DNA of 64,000 nucleotides from Gymnorhina tibicen (GCA_013399875.1 VXAZ01009370.1:938161-1002160); one strand, 5' to 3'. Counted from the first letter of the stretch, positions 28,301-41,229 are shown. Numbers and translations are program-made. Notes: generated by a model not told the origin, from the letters alone.

Positions 28301-31300
28301 TCGTAATCCAAGTCTTAAGAACCCGAAAGGTCGCTTGTGGTCCAGTAATCCTGAATAGTAAATGTGATGAGCTAGTGGTGACTGTCCTGATCCTAAAGCA
28401 TCTCTCAAAATAAACACTGGTCTCTGCCCCAAAAGCATATGCACCTTACTTTGAGATGAGCCAAGAGGCTGTGCGAGGAATAAGCAGCTTGACTGCTCAA
28501 CAGCGTTGTGCAACACTGATTTGTTTGGAATTATTTCATTAAGTGGACTGAAGGAGTAGGCAAAGAGGATGCTGAAGGTTTTAAAGACACACCCTCCTCT
28601 GGCTGCAGTGGTCCACTGGAGAGATCTCTGCTCGTCACCAAGATCCCTCAAATCCTCCCCAAAATCTGCCACTGCAGCTGCTCATGTGAATGAAATGAGC
28701 AAAGGTTGCTTATGACAGGAATGGCTCATCCCCTGGTCTGAGAGCAGTGTCAGAGGTCGTTCACACAAGTGATGGGGACAGTGACAGTGAAACATCTGGC
28801 CAGAGGTGCCGCAGCTGGCATTAAGCAGGCGGGGGGCTGAGAAGATCTGGCAGTTCCCAGGTAGCCACATCCCAGCTGTGAGCACTTCGCAGGGATCCAA
28901 AAGGCAGTGGCTTTGTGGAACAGCCCAGAGAGAAGGTGGGTGCCTGGCAGTGCAGGATGGCGGCATGGAAGGAGCCCCAGGGTGGTTCTGTGGGAGGAAA
29001 AGACAAATGGACAGATGTGGAGGATGCAGGCTTGGACTGATGGGATAATTTACAGGGTCAGTTAAACATGAGCATTTAAGGAGCTCAGTCCTTTACCCAC
29101 CTCCTCAGCACTGCCTCAGGAAGGTGCCGGAAAGGTAAAGAAATGGAGGACTGGGAACACTGAAGCACTTATGGGACCACTTGTAGGGTCCCCTCGTGGT
29201 GCCTGACACTCCTTTTCATCCCTGTGTTTGTGCTGAGGGCAGTTAGATGTCAGCTGGGAGTAGGGCTGCATGACTTTGTTTTTCCTCTTAAATGTCTCCT
29301 TGCCTTTCAATTTGTTCAGTATTTGAACTGATTTTCATCTTTACATTGTATTTATTTAGTGGTGCTCTGGATATGGTTATTTTCATGCCCTGAAGGGCCT
29401 ACTTTTCCATTCCATTTCAATATATAACTTCTATTAACATCAAGGCTTGCTGCATGCATAAAGGGGCACTGAATGGCTAAACTGTACTTAAATACCTGTG
29501 ACCTCTTGGCTCTTCTATATGGAATGATTATTAATGCTTTGTCCTTGCCGTGTTTCATCAGAAGATGCTGCCACACAAGGCAGAGCTGGGGAGGTCTGAT
29601 CATGCCTTTATTACAGATGGGTAAAACAGAGGAAAAGAGATTAAAAGATTTGCCAGGAACACAGAGCAATCAGTGGCTGTGCTGAAAATAGAAACCAGGC
29701 TCCTGGTTTCCATTCCCCAAATCTGGCCTCTAGACAACACGACTATATTAAAAATCTAAATGCAAACATAGACAATCTTTCCTTTTCCAAACCTTCCCTG
29801 CGAGTGTTTTGTGTCCTTTTGACTCTGTTTCACAGAATAACCTGGTAGCACTTGGATCGAAGAACCAGGAACCAGCTGGGCTGCGCTCACTGGATGCTGC
29901 AAAGGCAACTGGACTGGACCACCAAAACCTCAGAGTGACCAAAGAGCTCATGGCAGAAGGTGGGAGGAGACTTGTGTCTATTTTGAGACAGAAAAGTATT
30001 CAGTAGCTGTAGGCTACTGTTCAAAATACTTTGATTACTGTATTTAAGGAAGCCAAAAGTGATACTGTTGTGACAGCCAGTCCCTCAGCCTTTGTATTCT
30101 AGAAAATATTCTCTCTTGTAACGCACCACAGATCCAAAGCTGGCAGCAGAAGGACGTGCAGGCATTTTAACTGTTTGCTATTAAGTCTGCAGATGATGGG
30201 TAAATCAAACACAACTGAGGTTTGAAATGCATAGCCAGAAGGGAAAAGTGGATTGGGTCTCACTGAGGAATGGCTCAGCTGCAGGGCCTCCTGCTCTCCA
30301 GGCCAGAGATGCTGGCAGTGCCATCGCTGGGCTCATTCCTTTGGGCTTGGCCCAGCTTTATTTCTGTTCCCATATTGTTCCTCCATGCCGTAAACAGGCT
30401 TGATGATCAAAAAAGTAAAAATAGCGTATGGATGCAACCCAACCAAACAGCCAAAGTAAACTTCATGGGAGAAACTGGATTTAGAAATGCAGCCCTGAGT
30501 CGTGCCAAAGAGTCCACGTTAGAGGCTTTTTTAAGAAGCAATTAGGAAGCAGTCTCCTTTTAAAGACACTTCCCAAGGCTTATTACAGGGACAGAACATG
30601 CAAATTAGGGCTAAATTCTGCCCGTCTCCCTCACGTGCATGCCTTTGTGTGAGCAGGGGTTGAGATGTGGCTGCGCTTGTTCAGGTCCCTGTGGAGCCAG
30701 TGACAGCAGCGTGTGGCTCACTGCTGTGCCCAGAGAAACTGTAAATCCGGAGGGAACGTGGACACATCATCACTGGGACACCTGAAAGGGAAAGGGAATG
30801 TTGTTGGAGCCTGTTAGGGATTGACCCCGCCGCAGCCTGGCCTGAATTCCTGCTGTTGTTAATGGCAAGCTTAATATAAACAGTGGGAAAACTCGGCTGA
30901 AGTCAAAGGAACCAGAGTTGGCCTTGCTGAAGTTGATGCATCTTCCCTAAGGCATCACATCCCCGAGCTGAGCACCTTCTAAATCCCTTTCCACTCGACA
31001 GAAGCCCAAATTAAGTGAGATGAGATGAAACGCTAATCAAGGTGGCAAGCTGAGGACATCCCCTCTCTCTGGAATTAGAAAGTGCCTGGATCTGAGGACA
31101 TCTGCCCAGAGAGTGGGGACATGGTGGGGAGGTGAGAGTGTCTCCTCGAGGCTCACGGGCCTGGGGTAACAATTCAGCTCACCTGTACGGGTGGGCTCAA
31201 CCTTGAATATTTTAGTGTCTGGGAAAAGCCTGTTTAGAAAAGATCTTTTGTATCATCTTCATGCTCATCATTGATATCGTAGCAAGAAAAAAGCGGTTTT

Positions 31301-34300
31301 CATTAGCAAAACTGTTGCCTTTTGCCATTTCTGCTGGCTTAGGAGAGCAAAGTCTCACTGCTGAAGACTGAACGTGATGCAGTTTTCAATGTTCAGCCCA
31401 GCAGCTTCTGAAATATATCCACATTTTGTGAGGTTAATCACACTGCAGTCACCGATGCTGAATTTTTTACTGGTTCAGGCCATATATCTCTGACCTAATT
31501 AGACTTTTACTGGCTAATGGTTTATGGAGCAAACCTCTAAGGATTTTGTGTCTGGCTCCTGAAGAATCACTCAAGAGGGAAATGCAGCTGCCTGGTGCTG
31601 TGCTCCTGCTTTGAAATGGCCCAAGTGCCTCGTTCGCTCACTGCAGGCTGATGCCTGCCTGTGCTGTTAACCCGGGCAGATAATACTGATACATTTTAAC
31701 TTAAAATTGGTGATTGGATTAAATATTAATCTGTAACCTCCGAAGGAGCACTGTGCCCCTTTGGCTGGTGAAGCCGTGCAGTGATCCATTAGCATTTCTG
31801 AGCCCCACAATTTGGAAATCCCTGAAAGGCTTCCAGGGCAGTCAGGGTTTGTTTAAAGCAGTTTTCAGATGGAGATGAGCTCGTTTCTCAGTACTGCCGC
31901 TGCTGAGACCACAGGTATGAAACCACAGGCTGGATTTTGCAACTGCAAGTTGCATTTCAAGTGCTTCATGGGTGATAAAATACCCAAATTGTGATAGACT
32001 GTGTACTTTGTTATCTGCTGGGGGCATGTTTACTCTGTTGCCCCTGTTGGTGCACCTGTTAGTGGTGACTGTGGTTCTGATCATGTTCCTGTCACCGTCT
32101 CGTGTGGCCTTTGAACCAATCTTTTCTCTTTTCCATCTGGATTTTTCTTCTCTAAACCAGGGATAATGGCATTTCTTTAGCTGGAGTGCACTTCACATTC
32201 AAGTGCTGCTGCTGGAGCGGAGCTGCCATCCCTGAAATGTGTCACAGACCCCACACAGTGAGAAAGAGGATGGGGCTTTTTAAAGACAATCTACACAGGG
32301 CTGTAGAAGCTGGTGTCACACTTAACACCATTTAAACACTTTAGCCTTCCTCTGACAAATGCCTGACCTGCAGCTCTGAGCAGAAAACCCAAAACCTCTC
32401 AAACCCAGTAAGAGCTGGTTCCCCCGAGCTCTGTTCCGAGACCCGAGGTCACGATAGGCGGCTCCAGCCTGGAAGGCAAAGCTTGCACGTGGATTAATGG
32501 CTTAAAGGAGCCTGCTGGGTTCAGGGTCAGCAGCCTTTTGGCTGCGGAAGGCTCGGAGGAGTTTGGGGGTAGGTTTGGGGGGCTGGGTTTGGGCCAGAGC
32601 TTGCTCAGGGCTGTCCCGGCTCAGCTGCGCCAGGCGGTCCCGGCTGTCGGCGCGTGTTAATTAGCTGAGGAGAAGGGTCTGGGGCAGCTTGTGCTGCTTC
32701 AAAGGGCCCTTCAGGGGAACATCTAAAACACAGCTTGCAAGAAAAATAAATGAAGGAGGGCTCCGTTTTTTCCTGTGGCCGCCTGCAAGCTGCGGCCACG
32801 AGCAGAGAGTGCCGCCGAGGCCACCCACGCCGGAGGGCTGCGGCTGCTTCCCGGCCGCCCTGTCCAGCAACCCCCCGGGATCCCACCAGTGCCCCAGGGC
32901 ACAGCCCCCCAGCACCCCTGTGCTTGCTCTGAGGCCCGTCTGGAGACAGCAGTGGGGAGGGAAAGCCCACTTGTGGAGAGAGGGAACGGCATATTCCGGG
33001 ATGCAACCTGACAAACCCGAGCTGGGACCTGGCCTCGTCCTCTCGGCCAGGCTGGCTCCAGCTTGGAGTGCAGGAGCACGGGGCTGTGCAGGTGGGAGGC
33101 TTTGCCTGCTCCTGATTTCGGGTTTCCTTGGGAAGAACTGCCAGTCTTGGGCTCTGTCCATGCCCCCAAGCCCACCTGCTCTTGGCTGGCTCCAAGGGCA
33201 GGTGCAAGGAGGGAGACCTCAGTTTCTGCTCTCTGATCCTCTTTGCCCAAGACCGTCTGATTTGGATGGGCTCAACCTCCAAATAATTCTACACAGCCCG
33301 AGCAATAACTTTCTTTCCCAGCAGCAGCCTTGGGGGTGGTTCAGTCCCAGGGCTCCCTGTCTTTTCTTCTGGGCTTCCCTTTCTGTGATTTCTCTTGTAA
33401 CTTGTGACAGGACCCTGCCCTGACAGGGGAAGTTCTGAATTTTTTTTTTTTCCTGTTTTTTACTCCTAGATAAACATTAATTTTCATTTTAATTTTTAAC
33501 CTATGTCTCTGAGGTGACAGTGCTTTTAGGCCATCTAAGAAGCTGTTATCTTTGCCCAGCTTTGTCTCTTTCATTTGCTTCACCCAGCAGGTAATGAGTA
33601 ACCTGTCCTCCTGCTGGGCAGGCTGAGGGCTGGCAGAGGTGATCTGATTGCTTCCTTCTCCCTTCTCTCTGGGAATCACAAACACATTTTTAGTGTCAGA
33701 GTGACATCTCTCTGCCTCTTGCTTTTGGTAATCCTTATGTTGTGTGGCAATGCCATTCCTGCAGCATGTCCTGCTTTCCCTCTTCTCCGCATGGACCTCC
33801 CAGAAATGCTCATGGGGAAGGGTAGGAGCTGAGCCAGCCCCGGAGTGGGGCTCCAGGCACAAGGGCTCATTCACACCAGCCCGACACACAGCCCTGTCTC
33901 CTCAAAGCCACACAGGCAAGTCCTTGTCCAGGCAGGGATGTGGATGTGCGTATCCAGACTCCCAGTCTCCTGCTCTCGCCACAGATGCTGTTGTTTGTGA
34001 CACAAGTGGGTTTGGGGTGTTCCTGGGTGGTGCAGAGGACTGGTGCAAGCTGAGGTCATGTCCTTTCCAGTCAGCCCAGGTCCCTCCTGAGATGGGGAGA
34101 GAGGACAGGTTTAAATGGGCGCTGTGTCCAGGGTAGGTGTGACCCTTCCTGCCCCTTGGAACAATCCCAAAGCATCCCCAAGGCTGATACCATCTCAGAG
34201 CACAGTGTGGAGCAGTACAACGTCCTTGGGACCTGAAAGGACTCAGACAAAACAGATGTCAAATGCTCTTTTCCTCCTGGCAGGCCCACTGCAAGTTCAG

Positions 34301-36628
34301 GGTAATTTTACTGAAGCGCTGTGTCTCTCCACTCCCAGATGCTGCCAGAAGGCCACTCTTCACCCACCCAGCAGGACTTGGCACTCCCCCTGGTGACCTC
34401 CACACTCTGATGTTTCTCTCCTTCTCTAGACTGCAGAGAGGCACAGCCCGGTGTTCCCTGTCCCTTGGGGAGTTCCAGAGGTGGTGCTGGCTGGCAGCGA
34501 GGGCAGGCAGAGCAGCTGTGTCCGTGCCCTGTCACACGCTGCCAGCAGGCTGAGCAGGTAAGGATGTGCCGGCTGTGTTGCATCTCAAACGCGTTGTTAC
34601 AACTGCAAGGCTCCGTAAAAGTCTTGAGCTGAGGCTTGAGCTCTGTCCTTATTGTCGGGGCTGCTCTTGTAGGGCTCGGGGGACACCGTTTGTTTTTTTA
34701 AGAAAAAGTAATCTGGGGGTCTTCTTGTTTCTCTTCCCGGTTTTTTTTTGCTTTTAGTGGCCCTTGGGTCACATTTCAAGGCTGGGGTTTTTTTGCCGTG
34801 CAGAGGGAAGGAAATTATTTTTGACAAGGCAAAGGCTGAGGTCCTTATGCAATCCCCTGTGCAGTTCCTGGGAGTTCAGACAGAGCATGGATCACGATGA
34901 CTCATGATAAAGGCTGCAAGAACTGGCAAGAGTGCAGTAGCACGGGCTGTTTGTACCTCAAACAATTAGTTCTGTAAACAGCTTTTTGTCATGTTTCTGA
35001 ACTGCATGTTAAAAACTAATACATTGCCCAAGACTAGACATTGGAAAACAATGAAGGGAACAATCCAAGGCTGAATGAGGAAGATTTGATGACCTAATAT
35101 GTATATAATGCATACAGCATGTGTGTATGGGGGCCAATCTTGCTGCTGAGAGGGAGGCCCAGCGTGAGGAAGGGTACCCTGTGCTATTTCCCACTGACTG
35201 GATGAAGATCCAGGCTGTGTTCAGCCCTGAGAGCCCTCCTGGGAAGGGAGGTTTCTGCACTGTACCCTAACACCTCCGTGCCCTCTTGACTGAGAACTTT
35301 TTTTTGGCTGCTGGTCAGGCAGCTGGGGGAGGGAGTTCCCCAGCTGTCAGCAGAGCTGCCTCCCTGCCACCCCTCCGGTCCCCCTGCACAGTTCATCCTC
35401 TAAACCACAAGTTGTTCAGTGAAATCCCTTGTCCTGTTCACAACAGGGATGGAGCAGTGTCATCTGCTCCCAGCCTTGCTCTCTGAAACAGCTGGGCCAT
35501 TTTTCTAAGGAAAAACAAGTCAGCCCCAGGCAAATCCCAAGCATCGAGCTTCTTACTGTGTCAGGCTGCAGAGAGAGAGCTACAGACGAGCCAAACCCAG
35601 AGCTCTGGTGTGAACAGCACACAAGTGCCTAAAATAACACCTCCTGCCCAGAAAGGTTCTGCATACCTGGGATTTTGTGGGGGGTTTTGTTTGCTTCTTT
35701 GCTTTTTGTCAGTGTTTTTTGCAGCAGTGCCCAGAATAAACCACAAAATACCAGCATGCTCCATTTCCTAGGATTTTCAGTCCGAGCAAGACTAAGGTGG
35801 AAGAAAGGGGGAACCAGGTCTCTTCAGGGAAGGCATAGCCAGAGTTCCTCCCTTTAAAAACAGACCAGTGATAAAACTACTGAAAAACTGACTTTATTTG
35901 TGGATGTAGAAAGAAAATTAGCCAGGCTCACTCCATTGTTATTTTCTGCTGGATGCCGTGTGAACGTCCCGAAGTAACCTCTTGACTTAGGGACAACTGC
36001 ACGTGTATTTGGGGGTTTCCAGGTTCAGGTTTTGCAGAGACCAGCAAAAACTCCAGCCAGTTAGCAAGAGCAAGAGATCTGTGAATCTTATTCTGCAGCC
36101 AGTTTATCTAGAACACTGAGAAAAGGTGTAAGTAACTTCCCTGCACATAAAATGCAGCTGCTTATTGTGCTGTGAAATTTAACGATGCTGAGTGTAACTG
36201 ATTTATAATTCATGTAAAAGATAAAATTGATGAACTAACTTCGAAACAGGAGCGTTTTGGCTTCCTAAACATTTGGAGTTTTCTTCGCGAAACGCTTTAT
36301 CTTTTTGCTTTATTACCTCTTCGAAAATGTAATTTCATTGTTTCGTGAGTTTACTATTACTTTCTCTTAATTGTATTTTTTTAAATTTATGTTTATAGGC
36401 TCCATCTAGACAAGTCTGATAGGCCCCATTCATTTCTGTAGAGAATTTTAACTAAGAGGAGGCCCTTTTATACATTAAAATTTTTTAATTACCAAAAAAG
36501 AAACTCCAACCACATATCATGTGGTTCCTCGCTTCAATGATGTCTCCATTCAGACACTTGAGTGTTGTAAGATAATGGATGACATTTTTTTTTTGGTGAT
36601 TTTTTTTTTCCTGTTTTCTTTTTGGTTG
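19375..36628. other. Intergenic region, no gene recognised
   Basis: About 17 kb lies between the C7orf50 poly(A) site and the P450 pseudogene. I found no exon with a recognisable protein family on either strand and no tRNA- or rRNA-like segment. The longest frames (194 codons at 28088-28672 on minus; 225 and 244 codons around 32605-33423 on opposite strands) lack family motifs and are best read as chance, the latter two caused by GC richness. Exons 1-4 of the P450 pseudogene would be expected in the last few kilobases but were not recognised. Confidence 0.6.
32415..32900. other. CpG-rich patch (possible CpG island)
   Basis: By eye, about 27 CpG dinucleotides occur in roughly 490 bases, well above the surrounding AT-rich, CpG-poor DNA. 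Clusters lie around 32620-32655 and 32775-32880. No first exon, TATA box or start codon with a family match is attached to it. It could be an orphan CpG island, an enhancer, an unrecognised promoter for a noncoding transcript, or GC-biased gene conversion. The boundaries are approximate. Confidence 0.45.
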
Positions 36629-39270
36629 TTTCATTTCTACCCATTCCTTGGATTTCTCCTCAAACCCCCCTGAGATGGTACTGAAAAAGGTAGAAGAGAT
36701 GGGTGTGATCCTAAAAAAGTGCCTCAAGGAAAGGAAAGGGAGTATTAATGAGGGCAGCCTGATGAGCTACACTGGTGCTTTGGTATTCAAACAAGAGGTA
36801 TTTTAACCATTTGATGGCTCCCGGTGCTGTACCTTATTCAGAGATGCTGGTGAGATTGTTGTCCAACGAACGCGCCCTGTGACGGTTCATAGGGAAATAT
36901 TTAAATTTTGGGTAATCATCCTCCTACTTTAGTACTTTAAATGCTTCATACTGCTGGAAAAGCAACAAAAATTTTGTCATCAGCTGTCAGCTACAGTCCA
37001 TTCCTTGCCAGGGAGCAAGAGAGAGGCGATGTCCCTTTTCCAGCACTCTCTTTCCTCCCTACGGGCATGGGAAGAGGCAGCAGAGTTACAGAGATGCAGA
37101 AATTCCTATGGCGTTTGTTCAAACCCCTCACCGGCTCCCACGTGGTGGATTTCACAACAGGAGCAGTTGTGTGGGAGTCTGGATCAGCCTCTATTTGCCC
37201 TTTTTCTCCAAGTGTTTGCATCCGCATTCTTGGGCCGGGCAGTGTGAACGGGGCAAGGGTTTCCCACCAGCAGCAGGAAGCAGGGACAGTGGAGCTGATG
37301 TGTCAGTGGTGTCCTGGGCCTTCGTGGCTCTCCTGTGGCTCCTAGAAAGGCCTGGCACAGACAGACAAATCCCAGCTCCTCAACTTACAAAGGTATTGTT
37401 CTGCACCTCTCATCACACTTCTGCCTTCCCAGGGTCCACAGGCAGCGGCTGGAAGTCCTGAGCTGGTCATACAAGCACTGCCCAGAGCAGATAAATGCCA
37501 TGTGATGTTGGAAAATGGATGAAATCGTGCAACTGGTTCATTTTTGGGGTGGGGAGGGGGCCAAAATCTCAAGTGTGCAAATACTTCTTCTGAAAACTGA
37601 AGGAATTCTGTACTGGAATGTCAACATGATGCAGCTTGTCACTTGTCACTCACCTGCATCCCTCTGTAATGTTTCTGGAGCCTGGGTTACCTGTCCTAGC
37701 TCTCTCTTTTCATGCTAACGGCAGTGGGTTTTTCCTTCATATACCCCCAATAAAAGCAATACATGTTTTCTTTATGCAGATCATGATGCCCCTGCGCTCG
37801 CCCTGCTCATGGCTGGCACTCAGACATCCCCAGCACTGCAATGGGGCCACCCTGCTGCTGCTGAAGGACCCCAAGAATCAAAGTACGGTTCTGCTTTGCT
37901 TACACACTGTGCTGAAGTATCCTGCAGTGACTTTGTAAGTGATGCTCACCTGGAAAAGCTTCATAGCCTCTCATGTGTGCCAGAGCATCCAAAATCTGGA
38001 CGCTGTCCACCTCCATCCAAGCACTGAATGCTGCCATTCAAGATCAAAGCATCTGAGAGGTTTTTCTCTACCTGCCCCAGGGGCTGCAGGTCCTGTGCTG
38101 GGGTATTCCAGCCACCATTCAGCAGAGCTGGGATTTACAGGTGTTTTACCACTGTAACTCTGAGCTTTTCCTTTGCCCTGCAGGAAAGGTTAACGCAGGG
38201 GTTGAGTGTGGCCCTGGCTGCTTCCCTACCTTTGAGGACTGGGAAAAGCTGCCATTTCCCAATGCAGTGATCCATGAGGTGTGGAGGTTTGTCACTCTCC
38301 TGCCACACATTCCCCTGGTGCACCTCAGCTGGCACCCCCTTTAAAGGCTGCTTCACCCCCAGGGGACCTGCTGCTCTCCAGATGAAGGGGTGCAGCACAC
38401 CAGTGACCCGCGGGGCAAAACAGCACCAGGAGGGGGCGAGGCTCAAGCACAGGGCTTTTTGAGGGGAAGAGCCAGTTCCCTAATCCCTTGTCTCCTACAA
38501 GTTCAGTCCAGTGCCAGTGTGACTTCAGGGTTAGGCACACAACTTCCCTTTTCCCATAGCTCAGACTCCATAACCTGGAGTCTGTTCCTTGTTCTCTTCA
38601 CTCCTTGCTGTTCATGCCCTGCAGGGCAGTGCTGCCCCTGAGCCACCAGGACATTGCCTCTGCCTTGCTGGAGGCAAGTAGAGAGCAGCTGGGCAGCGAG
38701 GGAGCCTGGCCCATGTCGTTCCTCTGCTTCATCACCGGGGAACAGCCAACAGCTGTTGTAGCTTAATCACAGAATTGTTTAGGTTGGAAAAGACCTTCAA
38801 GATAATCAAATCTAACCATCAGCCCCAGCACCACCACCGTGTTCACCGCTAAGCCGTGTCCTCAAGTGCTGTATCCGTGTAGTTTTTGAACGTTCCATCG
38901 CACCTCTGGGTTTCCACCGCCCTGCCGGGTTAGGACCAGATCACAAATTAGTCAGTAATTCCAGTGAATGGGCATCTTCACTAACGAAGGGTCTTACTGG
39001 CTTGTGCAAGCCCAGGAATTAGTCCTTCAGAGGAAGAAGCTGGCTGCCAGACTCAGCCCACGGGGACGAATGCTGAGTGGGCAAGCCAGCAGCTTGCGAC
39101 ATCCACACACGCTATGGCAGAGCGCGGCTGTGCTGTGGGGAACAGCGGAGATCCCTCTGCCCAGCCCTGAGCTGCCAGGCAAAACAGGGGGACATTGGGA
39201 GATGCCAGATGAATTTAACCCCAGCCACTCCCTGCACACCACCCGATTCCTCCAGGTTAATGGGAAATGA
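36629..39270 (+). pseudogene. Cytochrome P450 family 2 (CYP2W-like) pseudogene, exons 5-8
   Basis: Four decayed exons lie in the correct order. Exon 5 (about 36629-36797) reads [10 protein letters not shown], then hits TGA after a 2-base deletion, then continues in another frame as MVLKKVEEMGVILKK to VFKQE and a GT donor. Exon 6 (about 37780-37882) has the I-helix MAGTQTSPALQWG, a +1 shift, then ATLLLLKDPKNQ. Exon 7 (about 38184-38362) has FPTFEDWEKLPFPNAVIHEV and FVTLLPHIP, then a shift to TAA, and its donor is GG instead of GT. Exon 8 (about 39139-39270) keeps only fragments such as EMPDEFNPSH. Exons 1-4 and heme-binding exon 9 were not found. Exon 5 and the FVTLLPH segment resemble the intact CYP2W gene of this window more than the CYP2K-like one. 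It points opposite to both intact genes, and a CR1 fragment lies between exons 7 and 8. The exon ends are approximate. Confidence 0.85.
38766..38935 (-). repeat. CR1 LINE 3' fragment
   Basis: The segment beginning TCACAGAATTGTTTAGGTTG, followed by GAAAAGACCTTCAAGATAATC, is the typical reverse complement of the 3' end of a bird CR1 retrotransposon. It is followed by the usual CCAGCACCACCACCGTGTTC-type stretch. The element therefore lies on the minus strand with its 3' end near 38766, truncated at its 5' end as most CR1 copies are. It sits inside the P450 pseudogene, between exons 7 and 8. The distal boundary is approximate. Confidence 0.85.
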
Positions 39271-41013
39271 GTGTCTTTGCACCCAGCCTTGCAGCAGGTG
39301 AATGCAGTTGGACTGAGGGGGGCATAAACGCTAAAGACTTAGTTCTGACTCCTTCCCCAGCCCGAATTTGTGCTGGCAGGGCGTTTTAGCCCAGTGAGGA
39401 CCACAGGGCTGGGCTAGCTGTGACTCAGAGGGATCGTGGTGCCATCTCGTGGCAAAAAATTAAGTAGAAATTGGATTGTGTGCAATGCTCGCTGCTCTGG
39501 CCAGTGCAGAGAGGCTGCAGGCGGAGTTGCTGCAATCCTTGCCCCTGATCCTTGCCCCTCTCAGGGCGGGAGCCCCTGGTCCCAGTGTCACACAGCCCTG
39601 GGGGTGGCAGGCTGGGCCGTGGGACAGCTGCCGGTGCCGTGAGCCACAAAGTGAGTTGGTGTTGTTCAGATCTGGCTCTGAACATCAAGGCACCCGTCCT
39701 GCCCCGAGGTGTTTGCCTTCAGTCCGGGTGAGAGTTGCAAGGCACAAACATGTTTTGCACCTACACGGAAGACCCTGGGGGCCACTGAGGAATGTGGAAA
39801 TGGTATTTCCACCACTGAGAGCCGATGTTTTCTGCTAGATAAATAGATAGCTGAGTCATAATCAATGTTCTGCCATCGCTTGGCTGAGCAAATAAACGGG
39901 AGAGAGGTACTTTATTTTGTGGAGATATATTCAGCTGTGTAATTCAGTGTGCTGGGGAGGGATTACTTCTATCCATCTGCTGACACAGGCACAAGTAGGA
40001 TGCATTTTTCAAAGGAATCAAAGGAACCTGTTTTCCTTGGATGCTTGCAGCTCTGAAGGCTGCTGTGCCGTGGAGGAAGGGATCCATCTCTCTACTTCAA
40101 AGCCAAGGACCTGAGAGCCCATGACAAGAGGGCAGGTCTGGGGTTCCACCAGTGAATTCGTGCAGACTTGAGCCCAGCCCAGTGCTGACCCCTGGAGCAC
40201 TACATTGCTGCCTTATCTATCTTTGGAGTTCATGTCATTTTTGGAGGGGTTAGAACAGGAACAGTCCTGGCCTTTCTGAAGCCAAAGGCAAAAGTCTTTT
40301 TTGTATTTCAGAAGGACCAAGACTTCCTTCACAGAGCTGATACGTGGTTTGCTCCCCAGTTGCTTTACCTGTCTGTCCTTTCCTTCCCATCCAAGGCACT
40401 GAGCAGAGGGCCAGCACCAGCGTCAGTGGGGCTGTGGTGGCAGCCTTTGGCTCAGCCTCTGCAAGCAAGAGGCAGAGAAGTGAAGAACTGAGGCTTGTCC
40501 CCAGGGCTGACTCACAGCCCATAGGTGAGCAATGTGCCCTGGTGAAACCACCCTGCAGCTATGGAGGGTCTCCTGTTGAGCTGGTGTTCAGTGGGATGAG
40601 CATATGCAGAACTTCTCAGCCGTGGGATACACCTAACGTTGAATATTTGTTGTCAGTCTGGGCTCAGGACTGACCTTCCGTGGTGTTTGCATTTCTGTGT
40701 ACTGCAAAGCTGGGTGCCAGGCATAGGAAATGTAATGAGGACACGGGATTGAAACTTTATTGGGTTCCCATGAAGGGGAAACAAACAATATGATAAAGCA
40801 CATGATAAGAAAACGCGTGCGGAGGAGTGGGAAGTCACAGGCAGATAAATGGATGGGAAACTGCCTGAGCCATACGTCAGCTGGAATGAGGTTGTGGAAT
40901 ATGATGGCATGTCAGAATGCCACAGAGAGAGACAACAGCCAGGCTGAGCTACGGAAGAAAGAAAGCCAACCCAAACCAGGTCTCGTTTAATCCCTGATCC
41001 CAATTCTCTGTGC

Positions 41014-41026
41014 GTGTGTGTGTGTG
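41014..41026. repeat. (GT)n microsatellite, short
   Basis: About six GT units lie between the pseudogene and the CYP2W gene. The tract is too short to be more than a minor simple repeat. Confidence 0.8.
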
Positions 41027-41229
41027 CAAAACAGGCACTGTGAAATCAGACTGCATTTGCAGGGGAATTGCATGGATGGTTCCAAAGGCCAGACCGTCCC
41101 AAACACCGGAATGACTGCTGGTGTGGGCTCTTAACATTAACCAGGATATCTGAAGAGAGGGAACGGCCTTTGCTGCCATTTAACAAGGTCAGGAAGGACA
41201 GACATGTGTAAAACTAGCAGTGGGTGTAG

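Noticed and set aside
32605..33423. Overlapping long frames on both strands (225 codons on minus, 244 codons on plus)
   Set aside because: The stretch is GC-rich, which depletes stops in all frames. The predicted proteins are low in complexity (Pro, Ala, Gly, Arg) and resemble no family.
36040..36125. Possible exon 4 remnant of the pseudogene (AATCTTATTCTGCAG resembling the CYP2W exon 4 end)
   Set aside because: The similarity covers too few bases, with no flanking match and no splice signal, so chance cannot be excluded.
36941..37461. Plus-strand frames of 117-134 codons
   Set aside because: They lie in the intron between pseudogene exons 5 and 6 and carry no family motif.
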